A stretch of 64,000 bases of DNA from Comamonas composti DSM 21721 (GTDB lineage Bacteria > Pseudomonadota > Gammaproteobacteria > Burkholderiales > Burkholderiaceae_C), in assembly GCF_000429845.1 (NCBI RefSeq), contig NZ_KE386971.1, forward strand, positions 186,198-250,197, written 5' to 3'. Position 1 is the first letter of the stretch, and every line of letters starts with the position of its first letter. Positions 12,245 through 21,081 of this stretch are shown here, piece by piece. Under the pieces are notes generated by a model that was not told the origin of the DNA, made no database searches, and worked only from the letters and a program-made list of their open reading frames with translations. A program made the position numbers and the translations under genes.

Positions 12245-13237
12245 TTATTGAACCGTCGAGGGGCTGGGCGGCTGCTTGCCGGCCTCGGTAAACAGGCGCG
12301 CGGCATCGATGGGATCGAACAGGTATTGCTGGCCGCAGAAATCGCAGCCCACTTCCACACTGCCGCGCTCGGCAACGATGCTCTCCACCTCTTGCACGCC
12401 CAGGGAAACCAGCATCGCACCCACGCGTTCGCGGCTGCAGGTGCAGGCAAAGCGCGGCCCGCTCTCGCCTTGCTCGGGCACGAAGCGCAGCAGCTTCTCC
12501 TCCCAGAACAAGCGCCGCAGCACGGTCTCCACATCCAGGGTCAGCAGCTCTTCGGTGGTCAGGCTTGCGGCCAGCGTGGCAATGCGGTTGTATTCCTCGT
12601 TGAGGCCCTGGGCATCCTGCGCGGCGCTTTCGCTTTCCGTGGCCGCCGCCAAATTGGCTTCGCCCTTCACGGGCATGCGCTGAATTATGAGGCCGGCAGC
12701 GACTTCCTTGTTCGCAGCCAGCACGATGACGGTGTCCAGTTGCTCGGACTGCAGCATGTAGTGCTGCAAGGCATCGGAGAGCCTGGTGAATTTGCGCCCC
12801 TGGGCATCGGACAGAGGCACCACGCCCTGATAAGGCTGCTGGCCCGGCTGACGGCCCTTGGGATCGAGCGTGATCGCGCAGCGCCCGCTGCCCTCGACAT
12901 TGAGCAATTCGTCCAGGCTCGCCCCATCATGAACCTCGCCGATCAGGGTGGCCGTGGCACGCAGGTCGAGGTTGGACTGGACTTCGGCCACGGCCAGCTT
13001 GACCGGGCCATCGCCCATGACCTGGAACACCAGGGCGCCGTTGAACTTGATGTTGGACTGCATGAGCACGCCGGCTGCCGCCATCTGGCCCAGCAGTTCG
13101 CTGACCGCTGCAGGGTAGCTGCCGGTTTCCTTGTTGCCCGCACGCCGTTGCAGGATTTCCTGCCAGGCATCGGTGAGCCTCACCATGGCGCCGCGTACGG
13201 GCAAGCCCTCGAAAATGAATTTATGCAGTTCAGACAC
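12245..13237 (-). CDS. hslO: Redox-regulated chaperone Hsp33
   Basis: 330 residues. The N-terminal folding domain starts MSELHKFIFEGLPVRGAMVRL. The C-terminal redox switch has the zinc-binding cysteines arranged CxC (FACTCSRERV) and CxxC (GCDFCGQQY), separated by about 30 residues, exactly the Hsp33 pattern. Under oxidative stress the cysteines form disulfides, zinc is released and the holdase is activated in the cytosol. The C-terminal tail after LFDPIDAARLF is short and proline-rich. It is a monocistronic-looking gene, convergent with the preceding hypothetical. Confidence 0.97.
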   Translation of the reverse strand: MSELHKFIFEGLPVRGAMVRLTDAWQEILQRRAGNKETGSYPAAVSELLGQMAAAGVLMQSNIKFNGALVFQVMGDGPVKLAVAEVQSNLDLRATATLIGEVHDGASLDELLNVEGSGRCAITLDPKGRQPGQQPYQGVVPLSDAQGRKFTRLSDALQHYMLQSEQLDTVIVLAANKEVAAGLIIQRMPVKGEANLAAATESESAAQDAQGLNEEYNRIATLAASLTTEELLTLDVETVLRRLFWEEKLLRFVPEQGESGPRFACTCSRERVGAMLVSLGVQEVESIVAERGSVEVGCDFCGQQYLFDPIDAARLFTEAGKQPPSPSTVQ

Positions 13238-13332
13238 GCTGATGTTTCCGTAGTAAATCTTGCCCCAGAGCCTGAGTGCAGAGCACGCTGCAACCCCAGG
13301 GCTGCCCGACAGCGCAAACTGCCAGGCCTTGT

Positions 13333-13857
13333 TCAGCCCAGTTTTCGCAGGCCGGTCTTGAAGCGCTGCGCATTTTCCACGTAATGCCTGGCGCTTTGCC
13401 TCAGGCCCTCGATCTGCTCGGGTGTGAGCTGGCGCACGACCTTGGCCGGGCTGCCCATGATCATGGAACCGTCGGGGAACTCCTTGCCCTCAGTGACCAG
13501 AGAGCCTGCGCCCACGAGGCAGTTCTTGCCGATCTTGGCGCCATTGAGCACCACCGCGCCAATGCCGATCAGCGACTCATCCCCTATCGTGCAGCCATGC
13601 AGCATGACCTGGTGGCCCACGGTCACATCACGCCCTATGAGCAAGGGCTTGCCGTAGTCGGCATGAAGCACGCTCGCGTCCTGGATGTTGCTGCCCTCCC
13701 CCACGACAATGCTTTCGCAGTCGCCGCGCAGCACGGCGCCAAACCAGATGCTGGCTCCCTCGCACAACTGGACATTGCCCATGACCTCGGCGCTGTCGGC
13801 CACCCAGGCCGTGGGCGCCACATCGGGGGCTACACCTTGAAGTTCGTAAATCGCCAT
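13333..13857 (-). CDS. Gamma-carbonic-anhydrase-like hexapeptide-repeat protein (YrdA/PaaY-type)
   Basis: 174 residues from ATG 13857 (MAIYELQG). The frame continues upstream into the family A repeat, but those residues come from the repeat and are rejected. Left-handed beta-helix hexapeptide repeats run from about 13 to 140. Putative metal-binding histidines are in [18 protein letters not shown], the gamma-CA pattern, and there is a C-terminal helix. YrdA-type proteins bind zinc; carbonic anhydrase activity is not always shown. Its start is 25 bp from the repeat's edge, so its promoter probably lies in or at that repeat. Confidence 0.88.
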   Translation of the reverse strand: MAIYELQGVAPDVAPTAWVADSAEVMGNVQLCEGASIWFGAVLRGDCESIVVGEGSNIQDASVLHADYGKPLLIGRDVTVGHQVMLHGCTIGDESLIGIGAVVLNGAKIGKNCLVGAGSLVTEGKEFPDGSMIMGSPAKVVRQLTPEQIEGLRQSARHYVENAQRFKTGLRKLG

Positions 13858-13882
13858 CTCTTGTCTCCACTCGTAGTTGCTA

Positions 13883-14047
13883 AGAACGTGTTCACGATCT
13901 CCTCGCGGCGCGCCAGTGTCTTTGCGAAATCGGGCGATTTTTTGGGGCTGGTCCTTGCTTGCACCCCGGTGCAAGCTGCGGCCCATCGACTCGACATCAT
14001 CCCGATTGCGCTCCAACGCGCCTGCGTAGTGATCGTGAACACGCTCT
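13883..14047 (-). repeat. Family A palindromic element, one-arm copy (165 bp)
   Basis: Ends are AGAACGTGTTCACGATC and GATCGTGAACACGCTCT. It keeps the outer inverted repeat and the arm with CTTGCACC/GGTGCAAG, but the second arm seen in the 269-bp copies is missing. The deletion joins CTTTGCG directly to AAATCGGG at a shared GCG, suggesting a microhomology deletion. It fills most of the 214-bp divergent space between the gamma-CA-like gene and the DUF455 gene (25 and 24 bp left), so it must hold or displace their promoters. Confidence 0.85.
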
Positions 14048-14056
14048 ATAGGTAAA

Positions 14057-14070
14057 CCTACAATTGTAGG
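14057..14070. promoter_or_regulatory. Perfect 14-bp palindrome abutting the DUF455 start codon
   Basis: CCTACAATTGTAGG is a perfect dyad ending 1 nt before the ATG at 14072. It occupies the place of a Shine-Dalgarno, and no other SD is visible. It may be an operator or a hairpin controlling translation. No sequence-specific reader can be named. Confidence 0.4.
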
Positions 14071-14071
14071 G

Positions 14072-14878
14072 ATGGAGTTACGTCATCGCGCCCTGGAGGT
14101 CTTGTGTCTTTCAGACCCCGAACAAAAAGCCTCTGCAGCCCTTGAGCTGCATGCGCAACAAGCTCTTTATTCAATAGCAGCCACGGCACCGCCCCTGCTC
14201 TGCGCCGAATCCGATCTGCCGGGCCGGCCCGCGCGTCCCGAGCTGCGCCATCACACGGCCGTGGCCCGCCGCTCGCCTGCCTCCCCCGAAGGGCGCGCCG
14301 TTCTCATCCATGCCATCGCGCATATCGAGTTCAATGCCATCAATCTGGCGCTGGATGCCATATGGCGCTTCGATGACATGCCGGCGCAGTTCTATCGCGA
14401 CTGGCTGCAGGTGGCCGCCGAAGAGGCCAAGCATTTCCGGCTGCTGCGCACGCATCTGCAGCAGCACCTGGGCCATGATTACGGCGACTTTCCAGCCCAC
14501 CAGGGGCTGTGGAGCATGTGCGAGAAGACGGCGGGCGACATCACCGCGCGCATGGCCCTGGTGCCGCGCACACTGGAAGCACGCGGCCTGGATGCGACAC
14601 CGCAGATTCAGCTCAAGCTGCGCAACGTGGGTACACCCGATGCGCTGGCCGCCGTGGACATTCTGGACATCATCCTCGGCGAGGAAGTCGGCCATGTGGC
14701 CATAGGCAACCACTGGTATCGCTGGCTTTGCGAGCGCCAGGGGCTGGATCCAGAAGCGCATTACCTGGTTCTGACCGAGCGCTACGAGGCTCCGCGCCTT
14801 CGGCCCCCCTTCAACGAAGCAGCTCGCCGCGCTGCCGGCTTCAGCGAAACCGAACTGGCCTGGTTGCAACAGATTTAA
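14072..14878 (+). CDS. DUF455 family ferritin-like protein
   Basis: 268 residues. The start [20 protein letters not shown] and the core motifs match DUF455 proteins: [45 protein letters not shown], and [20 protein letters not shown]. The repeated E-x2-H and E-E-x2-H motifs on helices are the metal ligands of ferritin-like four-helix proteins, so a di-iron centre is likely. The physiological role of the family is not settled. The ATG follows a perfect palindrome and a family A repeat. It is monocistronic as far as visible. Confidence 0.88.
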   Translation: MELRHRALEVLCLSDPEQKASAALELHAQQALYSIAATAPPLLCAESDLPGRPARPELRHHTAVARRSPASPEGRAVLIHAIAHIEFNAINLALDAIWRFDDMPAQFYRDWLQVAAEEAKHFRLLRTHLQQHLGHDYGDFPAHQGLWSMCEKTAGDITARMALVPRTLEARGLDATPQIQLKLRNVGTPDALAAVDILDIILGEEVGHVAIGNHWYRWLCERQGLDPEAHYLVLTERYEAPRLRPPFNEAARRAAGFSETELAWLQQI

Positions 14879-14984
14879 TCCGTACAAACCCCAGGACCGA
14901 GTCGTCCTCCCCCTCTGAGAACTTTCAAATCCCTTTATATGAAGGGATGTTTCCTGGTTGTTTCAGCTTGTCATGAGCATACGT

Positions 14985-15037
14985 TGCAAATACATTTGCA
15001 CAAATAGATATTGCGCAAATATAGATTGCAAATCTAT
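14985..15037. promoter_or_regulatory. Clustered AT-rich palindromes upstream of the amino-acid ABC operon
   Basis: TGCAAATACATTTGCA (14985-15000) is a perfect 7-bp inverted repeat with a 2-nt spacer. ATAGATTGCAAATCTAT (15021-15037) is a perfect 7-bp inverted repeat with a 3-nt spacer. Between them TTGCGCAAAT repeats the GCAAAT half site. They lie 54-106 bp before the binding-protein ATG in an otherwise GC-rich genome. They are likely operators, perhaps for the RpiR-type regulator encoded at the end of the cluster (inference). Confidence 0.55.
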
Positions 15038-15090
15038 TCCTCCAAGCCTCGACGCCTGGAGGATTCTTCTATAAATCGGGAGGAACACTC

Positions 15091-15846
15091 ATGGGGGCGA
15101 CGAAACGCGCTTTGCTGACAGCCATGGTGATGGGAGGAGTTTTGCACAGCCTGTCCGTACGGGCCCAGGACCAGCCTCTGATCGTGGCAACGGATACGGC
15201 CTTTGTGCCTTTTGAGTTCAAGCAGGGCGACAAATACGTAGGCTTTGACATCGACCTCTGGGATGCAATAGCCAAGCAGCTGGGCCTGAGCTACAAGCTT
15301 CAGCCCATGGATTTCAACGGCATCCTGTCAGCCCTGCAGACCAGGAATGTGGATCTGGCCCTGGCCGGCATCACGATCAAGGAGGAGCGTAAAAAAGTCA
15401 TCGATTTTTCCGATGGCTATTACGACAGCGGCTTCATGCTGCTGGTGCCCAAGAGCAGCGGCATCAGGAGCGCAGCCGACCTCCGCGGAAAAAGCCTGGC
15501 GATCAAGACCGGAACCTCGTCGGCCGACTATGCCAAGACACATTTCACAGGCACGCAGCTGCGCCAGTTCCCCAATATCGACAACGCCTATCTGGAGCTG
15601 ATGACAGGCCGGGTGGATGCCGCCATGCACGACACACCCAATGTGCTGTACTTTGCAAACACGGCCGGCAAAGACAAGGTCCAGGTGGTGGGCGAACAAA
15701 TGCAGGCCCATCAATACGGCATCGGCTTTCCCAAAGGCAGCCCGCTGGTGCCCAGGGTCAACCAAGCCTTGGCCGGGCTCAAGGCCGATGGCCGCTATGC
15801 CGCCATCTACAAGAAATGGTTCGGCACAGAGCCGCCCAAACCCTGA
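15091..15846 (+). CDS. Polar amino-acid ABC transporter substrate-binding protein (GlnH-like)
   Basis: 251 residues with a signal peptide (about 1-25, cleavage near VRAQDQP) and a SBP_bac_3 fold: [53 protein letters not shown] and [14 protein letters not shown]. It captures a polar amino acid or amino-acid-like solute in the periplasm. GGGAGGAA lies upstream of the ATG. The permease and ATPase genes follow at short spacing, and then a C45-type hydrolase gene, suggesting the substrate may be an N-acylated amino acid or similar. The true ligand cannot be read from the sequence. Confidence 0.92.
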   Translation: MGATKRALLTAMVMGGVLHSLSVRAQDQPLIVATDTAFVPFEFKQGDKYVGFDIDLWDAIAKQLGLSYKLQPMDFNGILSALQTRNVDLALAGITIKEERKKVIDFSDGYYDSGFMLLVPKSSGIRSAADLRGKSLAIKTGTSSADYAKTHFTGTQLRQFPNIDNAYLELMTGRVDAAMHDTPNVLYFANTAGKDKVQVVGEQMQAHQYGIGFPKGSPLVPRVNQALAGLKADGRYAAIYKKWFGTEPPKP

Positions 15847-15873
15847 TGACCCGGATGACGCAGCCCATCCGCC

Positions 15874-16530
15874 ATGGACTTCGATATCTCCGTCATCACC
15901 CATGCCCTGCCCGCCTTGATGCAAGGCGCCAAGCTCACGGTCTGGATCACTCTTGCCGGGCTTGCAGGGGGCACCGTCGTGGGGCTGGTCTTCGGCCTCA
16001 TGCGAGCCTATGGCAACCGCCTGCTTGACACGCTGAGCTTTGTCTATATCGAGCTGGTACGGGGCACGCCCATCGTGGTGCAGGTCATGTTCATCTACTT
16101 TGCCCTGCCCATGATCGCCAATGTGCGCGTGGACCCGCTGACTGCCGCCATCGTCTCCATCATCGTCAACTCGGGGGCCTACATTGCCGAGATCGTGCGT
16201 GGGGCATTCCTGTCCGTCCCCAAGGGGCTTGCCGAGGCGGGCCTGGCCCTGGGCCTGCCGGGCTGGCGCGTTCTGAGCTTTGTGGTCGGCCCTGTTGCCC
16301 TGAGGCGCATGACCCCGCCCCTGGGCAACCAGTTCATCGTCAGCCTCAAGGACACCTCGTTGTTCATCGTCATCGGTGTGGGCGAGCTCACGCGCCAGGG
16401 CCAGGAGATCATGGCTGCCAACTTCCGGGCCGTGGAGATCTGGAGCGCCGTGGCACTCATCTATCTGCTCCTGATCGGTTGTCTGACCTTCGCGCTCAGA
16501 ACCCTGGAAAAGAGGATGCGTATCCTATGA
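15874..16530 (+). CDS. Amino-acid ABC transporter permease (GlnP/HisM family)
   Basis: 218 residues with about five transmembrane helices. It has the conserved EAA loop for ATPase contact ([22 protein letters not shown]) and the family motifs [15 protein letters not shown] and [15 protein letters not shown]. It is the only permease gene in the cluster, so the channel is probably a homodimer. Its stop overlaps the start of the ATPase gene (ATGA). Confidence 0.94.
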   Translation: MDFDISVITHALPALMQGAKLTVWITLAGLAGGTVVGLVFGLMRAYGNRLLDTLSFVYIELVRGTPIVVQVMFIYFALPMIANVRVDPLTAAIVSIIVNSGAYIAEIVRGAFLSVPKGLAEAGLALGLPGWRVLSFVVGPVALRRMTPPLGNQFIVSLKDTSLFIVIGVGELTRQGQEIMAANFRAVEIWSAVALIYLLLIGCLTFALRTLEKRMRIL

Positions 16531-17252
16531 CCATGGTTGAATTTCGCAAGGTCAGCAAGCGCTTTGGCGCCACCGTGGTGCTCGACCAGGTGGATCTCTC
16601 CATCCAGCGCGGCGAGGTCGTGGTGCTCATAGGCCCTTCGGGCTCGGGCAAGTCGACCCTGTTGCGCTGCATTAACGCGCTGGAGAGCATCGACAGCGGT
16701 GACCTCGTGGTCAACGGCCTGAGCGTGCGCGCAGGCAAGGCCAAGGTGCGCGAGATCCGCCAGGAAGCCGGCATGGTGTTCCAGCAGTTCAATCTGTTCC
16801 CGCAAATGACGGCACTGGAGAACGTGGCCTTCGGCCCCAGGCAGGTACGCGGCCTGGACTCGCATGAGGCCCGGTCCCTGGCCCGGGACTTGCTTGGCAA
16901 GGTCGGCATGGGAGAGCGCGAAAACCATTACCCGGGCCAGCTCTCAGGCGGTCAGCAGCAGCGCGTGGCCATTGCCCGGGCGTTGGCCGTCAAACCTCAG
17001 ATCATGCTGTTCGACGAGCCCACCTCGGCCCTGGACCCTGAGCTGCGCCAGGAGGTGCTGCGTGTCATGCAGTCCCTGGCCGAGGAAGGCATGACCATGA
17101 TCGTGGTCACGCATGAAATCGCTTTCGCACGCAAGGTGGGCACACGCCTGATCTTCATGGAAAACGGAAAGATCACCGTGGACGGCCCCCCGGCCGAGCT
17201 CATAGATCAGCCCAGCAATCCCCGGCTGCGCGAATTCCTTCAACACGTTTAA
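16527..17252 (+). CDS. Amino-acid ABC transporter ATP-binding protein (GlnQ-like)
   Basis: 241 residues from ATG 16527, overlapping the permease stop; an in-frame start 16 codons earlier lies inside the permease gene. Walker A is [12 protein letters not shown]-loop [13 protein letters not shown], signature [15 protein letters not shown], Walker [15 protein letters not shown] and the switch His in VVTHEI. It energises import by the upstream permease on the cytoplasmic side. The hydrolase gene starts 10 nt downstream, so the four genes look like one operon. Confidence 0.96.
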   Translation: MTMVEFRKVSKRFGATVVLDQVDLSIQRGEVVVLIGPSGSGKSTLLRCINALESIDSGDLVVNGLSVRAGKAKVREIRQEAGMVFQQFNLFPQMTALENVAFGPRQVRGLDSHEARSLARDLLGKVGMGERENHYPGQLSGGQQQRVAIARALAVKPQIMLFDEPTSALDPELRQEVLRVMQSLAEEGMTMIVVTHEIAFARKVGTRLIFMENGKITVDGPPAELIDQPSNPRLREFLQHV

Positions 17253-17262
17253 TCACCGACCC

Positions 17263-18291
17263 ATGCTTGATTTTCTGCGAATCACAGGTACCTCGTTCGA
17301 GGTCGGCCAAGCCCTCGGCCGCTTCGGCGCCCGAGCCATGCACTCCTACGCCCAGACTTCGTCCGCCTGGAGCCAGCTCATGCGCTGGCGCGGCCACCCC
17401 AGGGTGCTAACCATGGCCAGGTTGGTGCGCGAGCGCCATCCCGACTACTGGCAAGAGCTCAAGGGCCTGGCCCAGGGCCTGGGTCTGCCCGAGGAGGATG
17501 TCTTCATCTGGAACTGCCGCGGCGACCTCTGGGCCATGACGCCCGACGGCTGCACCACGCTGCAATATCCGGGGCCGCTGCCGCTGATTGCTCACAACGA
17601 GGACGGCGACCCGGCGTTTGGCGGGCATTGCGCCATAGCCCAGATCAGCATCACCAACGGTGGCCGCTTCACATCCTTCGTCTATCCCGGCTCCGTTCCA
17701 GGCCATACGTTTGCGGTCACCGAAGCCGGCATGGTGATGACGGTCAACAATCTACGCAGCCTCCAGGCCGAGGCGGGCCTGCCCAGAATGCTGCTCACGC
17801 GCGCCCTGCTCGACATGGACCATGTCGAGGCCGCCATCTCCTACCTGCGCACCAGCCCGCGGGCCGGCGGCTTTCACCTGACCCTGGCCCAGGCCGGCGC
17901 CACCGACATCGCCAGCGTGGAGTTTTGCAATGCCCTGGTTTCGGTACAGGCCGTGGATCAGCGCTCATTGCATGCCAATCACATGGTCCATGCGGCCATG
18001 ACCCACCAGCCGCAAATCATCACCCGCTCTTCGAGCAACCGCCAGACCCAGGGCATGGAGTTACTGCAGAGATCGCAGCACCCCGATGCACTGGACATCC
18101 TGTTCGACCGCAGTCACCTGAACTTTCCGATCTACCGCGATGCGCCCGATGACAGCGACAACGAGCACACCATGGCAACCGCGGTTTTCGAGGTCGGCGA
18201 GCAGGCTGTGGACTGGCAGGTCTATGCGGGGGCCTGCCGCTCCAGCCTGTTTATCATGCGCAACGCCCAACGCTGCGAGCTGGTGTCCTGA
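17263..18291 (+). CDS. C45-family N-acyl hydrolase/acyltransferase (isopenicillin N acyltransferase-like)
   Basis: 342 residues. The family is recognised by GTSFEVGQALG near the N-terminus, WQELKGLAQGLGLPEEDVFIWN, and the autoprocessing site at G96-C97 (PDGCTT), where self-cleavage would expose Cys97 as catalytic N-terminal nucleophile. LIAHNEDGD follows, the conserved Asn/Asp part of the Ntn fold, and later MTVNNL and HANHMVH. Members cleave or transfer acyl groups on amide bonds (penicillin-type, beta-alanyl-dopamine, N-acyl amino acids). No signal peptide, so cytoplasmic. It follows the ABC transporter by 10 nt and probably processes the imported compound. Confidence 0.85.
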   Translation: MLDFLRITGTSFEVGQALGRFGARAMHSYAQTSSAWSQLMRWRGHPRVLTMARLVRERHPDYWQELKGLAQGLGLPEEDVFIWNCRGDLWAMTPDGCTTLQYPGPLPLIAHNEDGDPAFGGHCAIAQISITNGGRFTSFVYPGSVPGHTFAVTEAGMVMTVNNLRSLQAEAGLPRMLLTRALLDMDHVEAAISYLRTSPRAGGFHLTLAQAGATDIASVEFCNALVSVQAVDQRSLHANHMVHAAMTHQPQIITRSSSNRQTQGMELLQRSQHPDALDILFDRSHLNFPIYRDAPDDSDNEHTMATAVFEVGEQAVDWQVYAGACRSSLFIMRNAQRCELVS

Positions 18292-18593
18292 TGCCTGTGC
18301 GCCTTCTATGCAGATGGCGCACAGCCTCATGGACAACCGAGATGAACCTGACCGGGCCTGCTTTTCCTGCACCAGCAAGCACGGCTTTGCCTGCCGGCGT
18401 CTCGCAACCAGCCTGGGCTCGCAGGCATGAGGCGACAGCTTCTGAATCGGCTTCGCTCTCATTCCATTTCCGGACCCATCGAGTACACCAGGATGGAGCT
18501 GCCGCAGCACAGGAGCAGGGCCAGCGCCGCCAGCGAGTCATCGCCTGACTCGGTTTTGGAATTCTCCAGTCTCCTCATCCACCTTCTCCACCC
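18292..18593. other. 302-bp gap with no recognised gene
   Basis: Between the C45 hydrolase and the RpiR gene. No repeat, terminator or known RNA was seen. The only candidate is a 39-codon minus-strand reading frame with a membrane-like segment (18459-18578), listed separately. The RpiR promoter is presumably in the last 100 bp, which are less GC-rich (CGGTTTTGGAATTC). Confidence 0.4.
18459..18578 (-). CDS. Possible 39-residue small membrane protein
   Basis: Minus-strand frame from ATG 18578: a charged N-terminus (MRRLENSKTESGDDS), one hydrophobic helix of about 19 residues (LAALALLLCCGSSILVYSM), then a short acidic tail GPEME. GGAG lies 7 nt before the ATG. It would be divergent from the RpiR gene, whose ATG is 16 nt away. 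It could equally be chance in a GC-rich strand; there is no homology evidence. Confidence 0.2.
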   Translation of the reverse strand: MRRLENSKTESGDDSLAALALLLCCGSSILVYSMGPEME

Positions 18594-19514
18594 ATGTCCT
18601 CTGCCGCCGTCTCCAATGTCCATAACCTGGACTCCCTGCGAAACCTGGTCATTGCCATAGGCCGGGGCCAGGCCAATGTCTCGCTGGGCACCAAGGCCCA
18701 CGCCGTACTGGCCAAGCTGGTGGACAGGCCCGGCGACGTGGCCGTCAGCACGATCTCCGAGCTTGCCAGCAGCATGGGCGTGCATGCCTCCACGCTCACG
18801 CGCCTGGCGACACGGCTGGGTTTCGCAGGTTTCGGAGAGTTCCAGGCGGTGTTTCGCGAGCACCTGACCCAGGACGGCCCGCATTTCTATACGCGCCAGG
18901 CAGGCCGCCTGCTGGACGGGACCACAATCCACGAGCCACTGAGCTGCTGTGACCTGGTCACCCAGCTGGCCCAGGAGTCGGTGCGCAATGTGGTCGGCTT
19001 TCTGCAACAGCTCGATGAGTCCGAGCTGCAACAAACGGCCCGGCTGCTCGCGCACGCGCCCAGGGTTCGCATCTACGGCATACGGCAGATCCATTCTCTT
19101 GTGAGTTTTCTGAACTACGGCCTGAACCTGCTGCGCGCCGAGGTCTCCCTGCTCAGCGGCCCGGGCCAGGGGGTTGCCGAAAGCCTGGCCCAGATGACGC
19201 ACGGCGACGTGCTCGTGGTCTCCAGTCTTGCGCCCTACTCGCGCATCGTGGCCGAGGTGGCCCATGCGGCGGCCCGATCCGGCATCCACGTGGTCGCCAT
19301 CACCGACACCCGCGCCTCCCCGCTTGCAGCCGCCGCACGCCATGCATTCTTCATCCCTTATGAAAGCAGCTTCATCAGCAACAGCATGGGAGCCTGCATG
19401 ATTTTCTGCGAAGGCCTGATCAACCTGGTGGCACGCGAGCTTGGTGAAAAAGGACTCAAGGCCCTGGAGCGGCGCGAGGGCTTCATCAACGCCCTGCACA
19501 TAGAAACGCCCTGA
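18594..19514 (+). CDS. MurR/RpiR-family transcriptional regulator
   Basis: 306 residues. The N-terminal RpiR-type HTH (about 25-95) has VSTISELASSMGVHASTLTRLATRLGFAGFGEFQAVF, the classic AStaTvtRLakrLGfsgy pattern. The C-terminal SIS domain (about 140-285) has IYGIRQIHSLVSFLNYGL, GDVLVVSSLAPYSRIV and VVAITDTRASPLAA. SIS domains usually bind phosphosugars or related ligands. It ends the ABC transporter/C45 gene cluster in the same orientation and is the likely local regulator, possibly through the GCAAAT palindromes at 14985-15037. Confidence 0.92.
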   Translation: MSSAAVSNVHNLDSLRNLVIAIGRGQANVSLGTKAHAVLAKLVDRPGDVAVSTISELASSMGVHASTLTRLATRLGFAGFGEFQAVFREHLTQDGPHFYTRQAGRLLDGTTIHEPLSCCDLVTQLAQESVRNVVGFLQQLDESELQQTARLLAHAPRVRIYGIRQIHSLVSFLNYGLNLLRAEVSLLSGPGQGVAESLAQMTHGDVLVVSSLAPYSRIVAEVAHAAARSGIHVVAITDTRASPLAAAARHAFFIPYESSFISNSMGACMIFCEGLINLVARELGEKGLKALERREGFINALHIETP

Positions 19515-19774
19515 ACCTGAAAACCTGGTCCGGCGCCCGGAAAAACTGTCAAACATTCGCAAACCAGCGAACCGCTCCCACATCCCAAAACTGGACAGGA
19601 AACCGGCTCCGGACAGACGCGCAACCGGCCTGCGGCATGCCTGGCGATGCGCTCCATTCCCGGCCTGGAAGGGGCTTCTTCGGGGCTTATCGGCAGGCGG
19701 GATCGTTGTAGGATAGGGTTTGCTACAGTTGTAATGTGTGCACTGGATCACGCATCAACCTCTCCCCCTCCGCC

Positions 19775-21052
19775 ATGAAAAGCAATAAATCTTCTACTCC
19801 GTCTGCTTTGCCAGAAGGCATTGAAGACGATCAGGTGACGGTGATCGCACGCCAGGCCATCGTCAATGAGCAGCGCGACGTGTTCGGATATGAGCTGTTC
19901 GACCGCTCGACCGCCCAGGATCAGCACACGGCGGCCTCGGACGCGGCCTTGCTGTTCAATGCGCTGTCCTATGCAGGTGCCGAAGCCCTGGTCGGCAAGA
20001 AGACGGTCTTCATCAACTGCACGCATGAAAGCCTGAGCGGCGGCCACCTGGAATTGATTCACCCCGACAAGGTGGTGCTGGAAATCCCCACGCTGCACGA
20101 CAATGCGAGCGCCGAGGAGATCGCCGCCTGCCTGCCCCTGTTCAGCGACCTGCGCGAACGCGGCTTTCGCCTCGCGTTCAACCAGAGCCTGCTGCGCCGC
20201 GCCTATGCAAGCTGGCTGCCTGCGGCGGCCTTCATCAAGCTGGACATGCAGGCGCTTTCGCTGGCCGAAGCCCAGGTACTGGTGAAGTTTGCACAAACCC
20301 ATACCCTCGCAAGAATCGTGGCCGAGAAGGTGGAGACGCCCGAGCAGTTCGAGCGCATGCGCGAGCTCGGTGTGATGCTGTTCCAGGGCTTCTGGTTCGC
20401 CCAGCCCCAGCTCGTGCAGGCGCGCGCCATACGCCCGGCCCAGGCGACCATCATCCAACTCATCAACCTGGTACGCCAGCAGGCCAGCACGGACGAGATC
20501 GAGGAGCTGCTCAAGAAGGATCCCACGCTGTCCTTCAATCTGCTGCGCTTCATCAACTCCTCAGGCTTTGGTCTGTCCTGCGAGATCACCTCGTTTCGCC
20601 ACGCAGTGATGATTCTGGGCCTCAAGAAGCTGTTCCGTTGGGCCGCCTTGCTGCTGACCACCTCACGCGCCAATGGCACGCCACCGGCCGTGGGACAGAC
20701 GGCCGTGGTGCGCGGGCGCCTCATGGAGTTGCTCACCGCCGAGCTGCTGCCCAGCGAGGACTGCGACAACGCCTTCGTGGTCGGCGTGTTCTCACTGCTG
20801 GACGTGATGCTCGGCCAGCCCATGGAACAAGCCCTGTCCTCGGTGGCCTTGCCGCAGTCCGTGGTCGATGCGCTGGTGCACAACAAGGGCGTGTTTGCCC
20901 CGTTCCTGGATCTCACACGCGCCTGCGAAAGCGGCGACGAGCAAAGCTTTGCCGAAGCAGCCAATGCCTTGCAGCTATCCAACCACCAGGTCAACTGGGC
21001 GCATTTGCAGGCACTGGCCTGGGCAGACAGCCTGATCGCAGAAGAAGTCTGA
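19775..21052 (+). CDS. EAL-HDOD domain signalling protein with degenerate EAL site
   Basis: 425 residues from ATG 19775; an in-frame start at 19736 is less likely. The N-terminal EAL-like domain (about 15-220) keeps FGYELFDR, FINCTHESL, VVLEIPTL, FIKLDM and LFQGFWFAQP. The metal-binding DDFG motif is replaced by FNQS (RLAFNQSLLRRA), so c-di-GMP hydrolysis is unlikely. The C-terminal HDOD domain (about 220-420) has LLKKDPTLSFNLLRFINSSGFG. YuxH/CdgJ-type proteins of this layout act as c-di-GMP or protein-protein adaptors in motility and biofilm control. Catalytic inactivity is inferred from the motif loss. Confidence 0.85.
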   Translation: MKSNKSSTPSALPEGIEDDQVTVIARQAIVNEQRDVFGYELFDRSTAQDQHTAASDAALLFNALSYAGAEALVGKKTVFINCTHESLSGGHLELIHPDKVVLEIPTLHDNASAEEIAACLPLFSDLRERGFRLAFNQSLLRRAYASWLPAAAFIKLDMQALSLAEAQVLVKFAQTHTLARIVAEKVETPEQFERMRELGVMLFQGFWFAQPQLVQARAIRPAQATIIQLINLVRQQASTDEIEELLKKDPTLSFNLLRFINSSGFGLSCEITSFRHAVMILGLKKLFRWAALLLTTSRANGTPPAVGQTAVVRGRLMELLTAELLPSEDCDNAFVVGVFSLLDVMLGQPMEQALSSVALPQSVVDALVHNKGVFAPFLDLTRACESGDEQSFAEAANALQLSNHQVNWAHLQALAWADSLIAEEV

Positions 21053-21081
21053 CGGCCGTGCTCTTCAGGCTGCATGTCCTC

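Noticed and set aside
13858-14016. 53-codon N-terminal extension of the gamma-CA-like gene
   Set aside because: The extension is the translated family A repeat; the family's usual start MxIYE is at 13857.
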